Program-made: the position numbers and the translations under genes
Source of the DNA: Mycobacterium intermedium
GTDB taxonomy: Bacteria > Actinomycetota > Actinomycetes > Mycobacteriales > Mycobacteriaceae
DNA length: 64,000 bases
Direction of reading: 5' to 3'
Assembly (NCBI RefSeq): GCF_002086275.1
Contig: NZ_MVHT01000008.1
Location: 1-64,000 of the forward strand
Notes under the pieces: generated by a model
Told to the model about the DNA's origin: nothing
Database searches by the model: none
What the model saw: the letters and a program-made list of their open reading frames with translations, nothing else
Shown: positions 40,262 through 47,449 of the stretch, piece after piece
How the letters are laid out: each line of letters opens with the position of its first letter
Position numbering within the stretch: position 1 is the first letter of the stretch

Positions 40262-41551
40262 GTGACCGCTGAACTGAGCCCAACCCCGATGTCGCCGCTG
40301 CCTGTGCTTTCCGCAGCCGACATTGACGAGGCGGCGAAGCGCATTTCCTCGGTGGTCACGCCCACGCCGTTGCAGTTGAGCGATCGGTTGTCGGACATCA
40401 CCGGTGCCACGGTGTACCTCAAGCGCGAAGACCTGCAGGTCGTGCGTTCCTACAAGCTGCGCGGCGCCTACAACCTGCTGGTGCAGTTGTCGGAGGAGGA
40501 GTTGGCGGCCGGCGTGGTGTGTTCCTCCGCCGGCAATCACGCGCAAGGCTTCGCCTACGCCTGCCGGTCCCTGGGCGTGCACGGCCGGGTCTATGTGCCC
40601 GCCAAGACGCCCAAACAGAAGCGCGACCGAATCCGCTACCACGGCGGCGAGTTCATCGAGTTGATCGTCGGCGGCTCGACCTACGACATGGCCGCCGAGG
40701 CGGCGCGCGCCGACGTCGAACGCACCGGGGCCACGCTGGTACCGCCCTATGACGACGCGCGGACCATGGCAGGCCAGGGCACCATCGCCGTCGAAATCCT
40801 GGCCGAACTCGACGAAGAGCCCGACGTGGTGATCGTCCCGGTGGGTGGCGGCGGCTGCATCGCGGGCATCACCACCTACCTGGCGGAGCGGACCGTCAAC
40901 ACCTCGGTCTTGGGCATCGAGCCCGCAGGAGCGGCCGCGATGATGGCCGCCCTGGCCGCCGGCGAGCCGGTGACTCTGGATCATGTGGACCAGTTCGTCG
41001 ACGGCGCGGCGGTGAGCCGGGCCGGGACGCTGACCTACGCGGCGCTGGCAGCGGCCGGTGACATGGTGTCGATCACCACGGTCGATGAGGGCGCGGTCTG
41101 CACGGCAATGCTCGACCTGTACCAGAACGAGGGCATCATCGCCGAACCGGCCGGCGCGTTGTCGGTCGCGGGTTTGTTGGAAGCCAATGTCGAACCCGGG
41201 TCCACCGTGGTCTGTCTGATCTCGGGTGGCAACAACGACGTGTCCCGCTACGGCGAGGTGCTCGAGCGCTCGCTGGTGCACCTGGGCCTCAAGCACTACT
41301 TCCTGGTGGACTTCCCGCAGGAGCCCGGCTCGCTGCGCCGCTTCCTGGACGAGGTGCTCGGCCCCAACGACGACATCACCCTGTTCGAATACGTCAAACG
41401 CAACAACCGCGAGACGGGCGAGGCGTTGGTCGGTATCCAGCTGGGATCGGCGGCCGATCTGGACGGCCTGCTGGCCCGGATGCACGCGACGGAGATTCAC
41501 GTCGAGACCCTGCATCCGGGCTCACCCGCCTACCGCTATCTGTTGTTCTAG
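40262..41551 (+). CDS. ilvA: Threonine dehydratase, biosynthetic
   Basis: PLP enzyme converting threonine to 2-oxobutyrate for isoleucine synthesis, 429 aa. The PLP lysine is in VVRSYKLRGAYNLL, the phosphate-binding loop in SAGNHAQGFAYA, and the Gly-rich loop in VPVGGGGCIAGI. The C-terminal ACT-like regulatory domain (HYFLVDFPQEPGSLRRFLDEVLG) is present, so feedback by isoleucine is expected. GTG 40262 gives exactly the H37Rv length. With the ileS T-box, this window holds both isoleucine supply and its sensing. Confidence 0.95.
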   Translation: MTAELSPTPMSPLPVLSAADIDEAAKRISSVVTPTPLQLSDRLSDITGATVYLKREDLQVVRSYKLRGAYNLLVQLSEEELAAGVVCSSAGNHAQGFAYACRSLGVHGRVYVPAKTPKQKRDRIRYHGGEFIELIVGGSTYDMAAEAARADVERTGATLVPPYDDARTMAGQGTIAVEILAELDEEPDVVIVPVGGGGCIAGITTYLAERTVNTSVLGIEPAGAAAMMAALAAGEPVTLDHVDQFVDGAAVSRAGTLTYAALAAAGDMVSITTVDEGAVCTAMLDLYQNEGIIAEPAGALSVAGLLEANVEPGSTVVCLISGGNNDVSRYGEVLERSLVHLGLKHYFLVDFPQEPGSLRRFLDEVLGPNDDITLFEYVKRNNRETGEALVGIQLGSAADLDGLLARMHATEIHVETLHPGSPAYRYLLF

Positions 41552-41629
41552 TTCGGCCCGTCGCGAGCGTGCGCAGTTGTACGCGCTGCGCCGCGTGTCG
41601 GCGGGCAGACACGCACGCTCGGCGAGGGG

Positions 41630-42286
41630 TTACTGCAGGTAGGTCGGCAGCGGGGTAGCCGGGTCGAGGTCGGCGGCGGGCTGCGGTGCCCCGGGCGTGA
41701 GTTTCAGCGGTATCACTCCCGCCCAGTGCGGCAGAGCCATGTCGTCCGGGTCGTCGGCCACGCCGCCGGTGCGCACCTTGGCCGAAACCTCACGAAGGTC
41801 GAGCGCGAGCACCGCGGTCGCGGCGAGCTCACGGGCATTCGGAGGCCGGCAATCGGCGGCACGGCCGGGTCGGATGTGGTCGAGCAGGGCGTTCATGGCC
41901 CGCAGCTTCTCGGCCGGGTCTTCGACCAGCCGGGCCGTGCCCATCGCGACCACCGACCGGTAGTTCAGCGAATGGTGCATGGCGGACCGGGCCAGCACCA
42001 GCCCGTCGACCAGCGTCACGGTCACACAGACCGGCAGCCCAGCGGGCTTGGCGGTGAGCATGGGATTGCTCCCGGTCGACCCGTGCACGTAAAGGGTTTC
42101 GCCGAGGCGGGCGTGGGTGGTGGGCAACACCGCGGGCCGGTCGGCGTTGAGGAAGCCGAGGTGGCAGACGAGCGCTTCGTCGAGGATTCGATGGACCGTC
42201 TCACGGTCGTAGCGGGCGCGCTCTCGGTAGCGGGTCGGTGTGGTGTGCGGTGTCGGGCGATATGCGCTATCGGTGCTGGTCTTCAT
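41630..42286 (-). CDS. Pyridoxamine-5'-phosphate-oxidase-family FMN protein
   Basis: A 218-aa split-barrel flavoprotein of the Pyridox_ox_2 group. Signatures: ILDEALVCHLGFLNADRPAVLPTTHARLGETLYVHGSTGSNP near the N-terminus and the FMN-binding HHSLNYRSVVAMGTARLV. Proteins like this commonly sit opposite MocR regulators, as here. The role may be vitamin B6 salvage or simply flavin chemistry. It is divergent from the MocR gene across a 40-bp gap. It lies in the ilvA-treZ insertion region, absent from H37Rv at this place. Confidence 0.78.
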   Translation of the reverse strand: MKTSTDSAYRPTPHTTPTRYRERARYDRETVHRILDEALVCHLGFLNADRPAVLPTTHARLGETLYVHGSTGSNPMLTAKPAGLPVCVTVTLVDGLVLARSAMHHSLNYRSVVAMGTARLVEDPAEKLRAMNALLDHIRPGRAADCRPPNARELAATAVLALDLREVSAKVRTGGVADDPDDMALPHWAGVIPLKLTPGAPQPAADLDPATPLPTYLQ

Positions 42287-42304
42287 CGGGTTGCCTCGGA
42301 TTTT

Positions 42305-42336
42305 GTACTAGTACATAATTATCTGTGTGCCAGTAC
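42305..42336. promoter_or_regulatory. MocR operator and overlapping promoter
   Basis: The 40-bp gap between the divergent PNPOx and MocR genes contains the palindrome GTACTAGTAC (42305-42314). A further AGTAC half-site lies at 42332-42336, inside the MocR start region. CATAAT at 42314-42319 lies 7 nt before the MocR GTG, which suggests a leaderless MocR transcript whose promoter overlaps the palindrome. Autoregulation by MocR is the natural inference. Confidence 0.6.
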
Positions 42337-43652
42337 AATACCGGATCGAGGGGACCGGCGCGGAATCCATCGCCGCCAACATCGAAGAGGCCATCTCGCG
42401 GGGCGCACTAGCGCCCGGCGCCACGCTGCCCCCGATCCGCGAGGTTGCCGCCGACCTGGGCGTCAACGCCAATACCGTCGCCGCCGCCTACCGCCTGCTG
42501 CGCGAACGCGGAGCGGTGGAGACCGCGGGCCGGCGCGGGACCCGGGTGCGGGACCGGCCCGCCACCACCCCGCGCTCCGCCCTGGGCGTCGGCGTCCCAC
42601 CGGGCGCGCGCGACCTCTCGACGGGCAATCCCGACCCCCATCTGCTGCCCATCGCCGTCGCCAACTGGTCGCTGGGCTCCCGATCGCCGGTGTTGTACGG
42701 GGAGTCCGGCATGTCGCCGCAGCTGCTCAAGCGTGCGCGCGCCACCCTGGCCGCCGACGCCGTCCCGGCAATCCATCTGACGCTGACCAGCGGGGCGCTC
42801 GACGGCATCGAGCGGGCGCTCAACGCACACCTGCGACCGGGTGACAAAGTCGCGGTCGAGGATCCCGGGTGGGCCAACCTGCTGGATCTGCTTGCCGCAC
42901 TGGGGCTTTCCGCCGAGCCGGTGCGCGTCGACGATGACGGGCCGCTGCTGCTGGACATGGCCCGGGCGCTGCGACGTGGCGTGCGGGCGGTGATCGTGAC
43001 CACCCGGGCGCAGAACCCGACGGGAGCCGCCTTGTCCGCGGAACGGTGTGCCGCGTTGCGCAGCCTGCTGGCGAGCCGCACCGCGGAGGTGTTGGTGATC
43101 GAAGACGATCATTGCGCCGAAATCGCCGGTGCACCACTGCACCCGTTGGCGGGTGCGACGCGGCGCTGGGCCTTTGTCCGGTCGGCGTCGAAGGCATACG
43201 GCCCGGACCTGCGTCTGGCCGTGATGGCCGGAGACCGCCGCACCATCGAGCGGGTACACGGGCGCCTGCGCTTGGGCCCGGGTTGGGTCAGCCACCTGCT
43301 GCAGGACCTCGCCGTCGACCTGTGGTCGGATGACGCGGCCACGACCCTGGTCCGCGAGGCCGAACAGCATTACGCCGCCAACCGCGAGAGCTTGTGCGCG
43401 GCGTTGGCCAACCGCGGTGTGGTTGCTCACGGTCGATCGGGCCTCAACGTGTGGATTCCGGTTCCCGACGAGGCGGTGGCCTGCACCCGGCTGGTCAACT
43501 CGGGCTGGGCCGCGGCTCCGGGCACCCGGTTCCGCATGGGCACGCCACCGGGGATCCGGGTCACCATCGCGGACCTGGCCGCCGACGAGATCGACACCCT
43601 GGCCGACGCCATCGCCGACGCGGTACGGAGCAATGACCGCCGCAGTGTGTAG
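42327..43652 (+). CDS. MocR/PdxR-type regulator (GntR HTH fused to aminotransferase fold)
   Basis: A 441-aa regulator. The N-terminal winged helix (IAANIEEAISRGALAPGATLPPIREVAADLGVNANTVAAAYRLLRERGAVE) is GntR-type. The rest is a fold-type I aminotransferase domain with the PLP Lys in VRSASKAYGPDLRLAVMAG and the NP motif in TTRAQNPTGAAL. Such proteins sense PLP and control vitamin B6 or related genes. The target is probably the divergent PNPOx-like gene through the shared palindrome. GTG 42327 (MPVQYRIEG). Confidence 0.85.
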   Translation: MPVQYRIEGTGAESIAANIEEAISRGALAPGATLPPIREVAADLGVNANTVAAAYRLLRERGAVETAGRRGTRVRDRPATTPRSALGVGVPPGARDLSTGNPDPHLLPIAVANWSLGSRSPVLYGESGMSPQLLKRARATLAADAVPAIHLTLTSGALDGIERALNAHLRPGDKVAVEDPGWANLLDLLAALGLSAEPVRVDDDGPLLLDMARALRRGVRAVIVTTRAQNPTGAALSAERCAALRSLLASRTAEVLVIEDDHCAEIAGAPLHPLAGATRRWAFVRSASKAYGPDLRLAVMAGDRRTIERVHGRLRLGPGWVSHLLQDLAVDLWSDDAATTLVREAEQHYAANRESLCAALANRGVVAHGRSGLNVWIPVPDEAVACTRLVNSGWAAAPGTRFRMGTPPGIRVTIADLAADEIDTLADAIADAVRSNDRRSV

Positions 43653-43837
43653 CGGTCACCCGTAGCCCCGAGTGGACGCGAACGCCCCCGATTTCACCAC
43701 CCCGCATCTGTAACCCACATGTGGATATGAGAACTGGCCCATTGAATTGCGGAGGACTCACGCGCACCATAGTCCGTGGGATAGGCCCCCAGGGGAGCCC
43801 AGCCAGCGACCGAACCGACTAGGAATTGGGGCGATAG

Positions 43838-44398
43838 TTGAGCGCGCACCAGCAGGAGGAACCCGAAACAGTCAGAGAGGCGTGGGAGAGAACCCGTCTC
43901 CGCTGGAAGAATTTGAAATGGCCGAGGCTATGGATGCGGCTGGGCGGTTGGTTTATTTTCGGAGTGCTTGTTTCCCTCGTCCCGGTAGGACTTATCTGGA
44001 CGCTTCGCGCCTTGACCTCGCAAGACCACGACTTGGGTCACATCGTTTCTGACGGCGAACTCCTTCTGATTTCGGCCGTAATAGCGGCAGCCGCCGCCGG
44101 CGACCTTCTCAGCCGTAAGCGCAAGAGATTCAACTTGTCTGCCGGCGAAATGGCCGTCGTGGGGGGCGCCATGCTTTTGCTCTTCGGCGGTGGCGGCACG
44201 TACGCAGGCATCGCGGCTCTAAATCACTTGAAGGTGACAGCGCAAGCTGGAACGAATGACGAAGTGAAGAAATATCTAACAACCATGATAAGTGCTGATA
44301 ACGGCTGGCCAGAGATTTGGTGCTGGTCAGCGTTCGGCGCGAGCCTTCTCCTCGGCGCATGTAGCATATTTGTCATAGCACTGGAGGAAGCTGGATGA
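43838..44398 (+). CDS. Four-helix membrane protein of unknown function, first gene of a two-gene cassette
   Basis: A 186-aa protein starting at TTG 43838 (no ATG or GTG fits; start uncertain). A basic, Trp-rich N-terminal segment (AWERTRLRWKNLKWPRLWMR) precedes about four hydrophobic helices near residues 35-57, 73-90, 104-125 and 160-182. No domain is recognised. Its base composition is visibly less GC-rich than its neighbours (for example around 43940-43980 and 44260-44310), which suggests acquisition from outside. The last codons overlap the next gene (ATGA). It lies between the MocR gene and treZ, where H37Rv carries vapBC11. Confidence 0.6.
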   Translation: MSAHQQEEPETVREAWERTRLRWKNLKWPRLWMRLGGWFIFGVLVSLVPVGLIWTLRALTSQDHDLGHIVSDGELLLISAVIAAAAAGDLLSRKRKRFNLSAGEMAVVGGAMLLLFGGGGTYAGIAALNHLKVTAQAGTNDEVKKYLTTMISADNGWPEIWCWSAFGASLLLGACSIFVIALEEAG

Positions 44399-44787
44399 TC
44401 ATCGAGTTGGTTCCCTTAGTGCCCATTGCGGCTGCGGGCCTGGGCGCCTTATCGGGTGTGGTCGGCGTCGCCGTGACTAGCTTGCGTCGTCCGACGAAAA
44501 AGCACTTAGGTTCGGGGCCAAGGTCGCTCGTGTCAGCGGAAGAACCGTCGCAAGCGTCGGCGCAGGATGGTCAGATTGCAATCTACCGGCCTGCTTCTGG
44601 CGAAGTGGCCCACATCGTCGACCTAAATCTCGATAAGTTCCGGGAAATAGCGAGCGCCGTGTCGCGGGGTGCCGAGGACGCTGCCATGTCCGCATTGCGC
44701 GCAGAAGCGCCGCCCGACGCGCACCTTCAGGTGGAGAAAGCCGAAGCACCTCTACTCGAGACCCCGCTTGAGATGAAAACCGGATAA
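44395..44787 (+). CDS. Membrane-anchored protein of unknown function, second gene of the cassette
   Basis: A 130-aa protein whose ATG overlaps the stop of the previous gene by 4 bp, so the two are translationally coupled. One N-terminal hydrophobic helix (VPLVPIAAAGLGALSGVVGVAV, residues 7-28) is followed by a basic stretch and a cytosolic tail containing QIAIYRPASGEVAHIVDLNLDKFREIASAVSRGAEDAAM. I recognise no family. The pair looks like a small accessory module; coupling implies the two products act together at the membrane. Confidence 0.6.
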   Translation: MIIELVPLVPIAAAGLGALSGVVGVAVTSLRRPTKKHLGSGPRSLVSAEEPSQASAQDGQIAIYRPASGEVAHIVDLNLDKFREIASAVSRGAEDAAMSALRAEAPPDAHLQVEKAEAPLLETPLEMKTG

Positions 44788-45194
44788 CTAGTCGCGCTGG
44801 CTTCCTTCTAGGTCTTTGCCCCGGGAAGGCCCGGATCAGGCACACGCCCATCATTTTCGGCGTATTGGTGTGTTGTAAGCGCGCCTCAGAGGACTGGGGC
44901 GGGTTACATCTGCTGTTCTTAAGCCGGGCAATCGCCTCCGCGATCTGCGCCGCCACTTCCTCATAGGGCCGGGTCACGTCGTGGTGGGGTTCGTCGGTCT
45001 GGCGGTTCGGGTGCTCGCGGCCCTCCGCGCGCTGCCGGTGGCCAGTCACGGCTCGCGAACCCAATTTAGTCCCTTCGCGCACAACGTGCTTCGGAGGCGT
45101 AGGCGAGGGACGTCAACTGCGGGCTCATCGTCGTCATGAGAAGAGCGTCGTGCGCGGCGCTTGGCGGATCCTTGGAAGATCCTTGATTCGGCCG
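44788..45194. other. Non-coding stretch with a possible gene fragment
   Basis: No complete gene is supported. On the minus strand, around 44930-45030, a protein-like stretch (RPYEEVAAQIAEAIARLK) has the look of a coding helix and ends in a stop soon after. It may be the C-terminal end of a lost gene. No tRNA, attachment site or insertion-sequence ends are visible. Together with the cassette before it, it marks the edge of an inserted or rearranged segment. Confidence 0.35.
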
Positions 45195-45638
45195 TCAGGC
45201 CGGCTCGATCTGGATGACGGCTTCGTCGTTGGCGCGAAATATGGGCAGCAGGGGCACGTCGTATTGCGCGGCCGCGTCCGTCAGCGCCTTCGCCCACTGC
45301 CGATCCGACGGCGAGATCCCGCCCCGTCCCGGACCGGTCAACAGCAGCGCCACCGTGCTTTCTGCCGGCAGGTCGTCGAGCCGGCTCTGCAGACCCGACA
45401 TCACGCCCCTCGAGACCAAAGCCCGCGGCGAGGGGCCGATCGGTACCTGAGTCAAGGTCTTGATGAGGCGGCGATCCGGTCCCAGGAAGCCGATCCACAG
45501 CAGCCGCTCGCCGAATCCCAGCGGCCCCATCAATGCGCGCCATCGTTCGCGCAAATCGGACGCGGAATGGACTGGGTCGGTGGCGGTTTCCATCGGCGGG
45601 ATGGGTAGCGATTCGTTGATAGTCACGGGCGGAATCAT
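45195..45638 (-). CDS. Conserved hypothetical protein
   Basis: A protein of 132-147 aa depending on start (ATG 45638 or ATG 45593, METATDPVHSAS). It contains LRERWRALMGPLGFGERLLWIGFLGPDRRLIKTLTQVPIGPSP and STVALLLTGPGRGGISPSDRQWAKALTDAAAQYDVPLLPIFRANDE. No signal peptide or membrane helix is seen. It reads like a soluble alpha/beta protein found among mycobacteria; I do not know its function. It is 53 bp downstream of treZ on the same strand and could be the last gene of the tre operon. Confidence 0.65.
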   Translation of the reverse strand: MIPPVTINESLPIPPMETATDPVHSASDLRERWRALMGPLGFGERLLWIGFLGPDRRLIKTLTQVPIGPSPRALVSRGVMSGLQSRLDDLPAESTVALLLTGPGRGGISPSDRQWAKALTDAAAQYDVPLLPIFRANDEAVIQIEPA

Positions 45639-45691
45639 CGACGTACCCGCCCTGCGGGCGCTATTCAGTCATCCCCAACCTGGAACGGCGC

Positions 45692-47449
45692 TTACCCCGT
45701 CACCGCTGCCTCGGTGCCACCGTCGGCGGTCAGAATGGCGAAAGAATGCCCATCCAGCTCGGTGGCCGCGCCGTCAACTCGCGGGCCGCCCCAGGCCAGC
45801 ACCACCTGGCCCGCGACCGGCACACTGACCGGCTCGGCGCCTAGGTTGCAGGCGATTGCAAATCGGCCGCGGCGCAACACAATCCAGCGTTGCTCCTCGT
45901 CGTAATCGACGACGAGGTCGTTCAGCCAGGGATCGGCCAGCTCGGCTTCGTTGCGGCGCAACGCGATCAGGTCGCGGTACACGGCGTACAAGCGGGCGTG
46001 TTCCTCATCGCCGAGCTCATCCCAGTTCAGCTTGGAGCGCGCGAAGGTCTCCGGGTCCTGCGGGTCGGGGATGTCGTCGGCATCCCAGCCGTGCTCCGCG
46101 AACTCCGCCTTGCGTCCTTCCCTCGTGGCCTGCGCCAGCTCGGGTTCGGGGTGGGAACTGAAGAACTGGAAGGGGGTCGAGGCTCCCCACTCCTCGCCCA
46201 TGAAAAGCATTGGGGTGAACGGGGAGGCGAGCACCAGGGCGGCCTTCACCGCTAGTTGGCCGGCGGTCAGATTCTGCGAAGGCCGGTCTCCGAGGGCGCG
46301 GTTGCCGACTTGATCGTGGGTACAGGTATAGGCGAGCAATCGGGTAGCGGGGATCACGGAGGTGTCGATGGGACGTCCATGACGCCGGCGTCTGAACGAC
46401 GAATAAGTGCCGGCGTGGAAGAAGCCGTGCCGCAGGGTGTGCGCCAGGGTGGCCAGGGAACCGAAGTCGGCGTAATAACCCTGGCGCTCCCCGGACACCG
46501 ACGTGTGGACCGCGTGATGGATGTCGTCGGCCCACTGTGCGGTGATTCCGTATCCACCGCGCTCGACGGGAGTAATCAGTCGCGGGTCGTTGAGGTCGCT
46601 TTCGGCGACGAGGGACAGCGGACGGCCCAACTGCTCCGACAGCCAGCGTGTTTCGGTCGCCAACTCCTCGAGGATGTGCACGGCCGTGGTATCCACCAGC
46701 GCGTGGACGGCATCCAGTCGCAGTCCGTCAGCGTGGAAGTCGCGCATCCAGCGCAACGCGCAGCCGATGATGTAGCGCCGAACCTCGTCGGAGTCGGCGT
46801 CGGCGATGTTGATGCCTTCGCCCCACGGATTGCTGGCCGACGACAGGTACGGCCCGAACCTGGGCAGATAATTGCCCGACGGACCGAGGTGGTTGAACAC
46901 CGCGTCGATCAGCACTCCGAGACCGCGCCCATGGCACGCATCGACGAATCTGACCAGACCGTCGGGTCCGCCGTAGGGCTCGTGGACGCTGTACCAGAGC
47001 ACACCGTCGTATCCCCAGCCGTGGGTGCCGGCGAAGGAGTTGACCGGCATCAGCTCGACGAAGTCGACCCCGAGATCGACAAGGTAGTCCAGCTTTTCGA
47101 TGGCGGAATCGAACGTGCCGGCCGGGGTGAAGGTGCCGAGGTGCAACTCGTAGATCACCGCTCCGTCCACCGCGCGCCCCGCCCAGTCGTCGTCGGTCCA
47201 GGTGGCGGCGGCCGGGTCCCACAGCTGCGAGCGCTCGTGGACCCCGTCGGGCTGACGGGCCGAGCGCGGGTCGGGCAACACCTTGGGGTCGTCGTCGAGC
47301 AGGAACCCGTAGCGGGCGTCCGGCGGTGCATCCACGGTGGCGTGCCACCAGCCGTCGTCGGTGCGCCGCATCGGGTGTACCGAGCCGGCTACATCGAGGC
47401 GCACCAGCTCGGGTTTGGGCGCCCAGACCCGGAATTCAGCCACGATCAC
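45692..47449 (-). CDS. treZ: Maltooligosyltrehalose trehalohydrolase
   Basis: GH13 enzyme that cuts trehalose off maltooligosyltrehalose, the last step of the TreY-TreZ route from glycogen. About 585 aa. A beta-sandwich N-terminal domain (EFRVWAPKPELVRLDVAG) is followed by the barrel with DAVFNHLGPSGNY, the nucleophile in DGLRLDAVHALVD, the acid in LSLVAESDLNDPRL, and CTHDQVGNRALGDR. The start at 47449 overlaps treY's end by 14 bp, so translation is coupled. Third gene of treX-treY-treZ. Confidence 0.96.
   Translation of the reverse strand: MIVAEFRVWAPKPELVRLDVAGSVHPMRRTDDGWWHATVDAPPDARYGFLLDDDPKVLPDPRSARQPDGVHERSQLWDPAAATWTDDDWAGRAVDGAVIYELHLGTFTPAGTFDSAIEKLDYLVDLGVDFVELMPVNSFAGTHGWGYDGVLWYSVHEPYGGPDGLVRFVDACHGRGLGVLIDAVFNHLGPSGNYLPRFGPYLSSASNPWGEGINIADADSDEVRRYIIGCALRWMRDFHADGLRLDAVHALVDTTAVHILEELATETRWLSEQLGRPLSLVAESDLNDPRLITPVERGGYGITAQWADDIHHAVHTSVSGERQGYYADFGSLATLAHTLRHGFFHAGTYSSFRRRRHGRPIDTSVIPATRLLAYTCTHDQVGNRALGDRPSQNLTAGQLAVKAALVLASPFTPMLFMGEEWGASTPFQFFSSHPEPELAQATREGRKAEFAEHGWDADDIPDPQDPETFARSKLNWDELGDEEHARLYAVYRDLIALRRNEAELADPWLNDLVVDYDEEQRWIVLRRGRFAIACNLGAEPVSVPVAGQVVLAWGGPRVDGAATELDGHSFAILTADGGTEAAVTG

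Noticed and set aside
44788..45194. Phage attachment site or integrase at the island edge
   Set aside because: No tRNA gene, no flanking direct repeats and no integrase motif could be seen.
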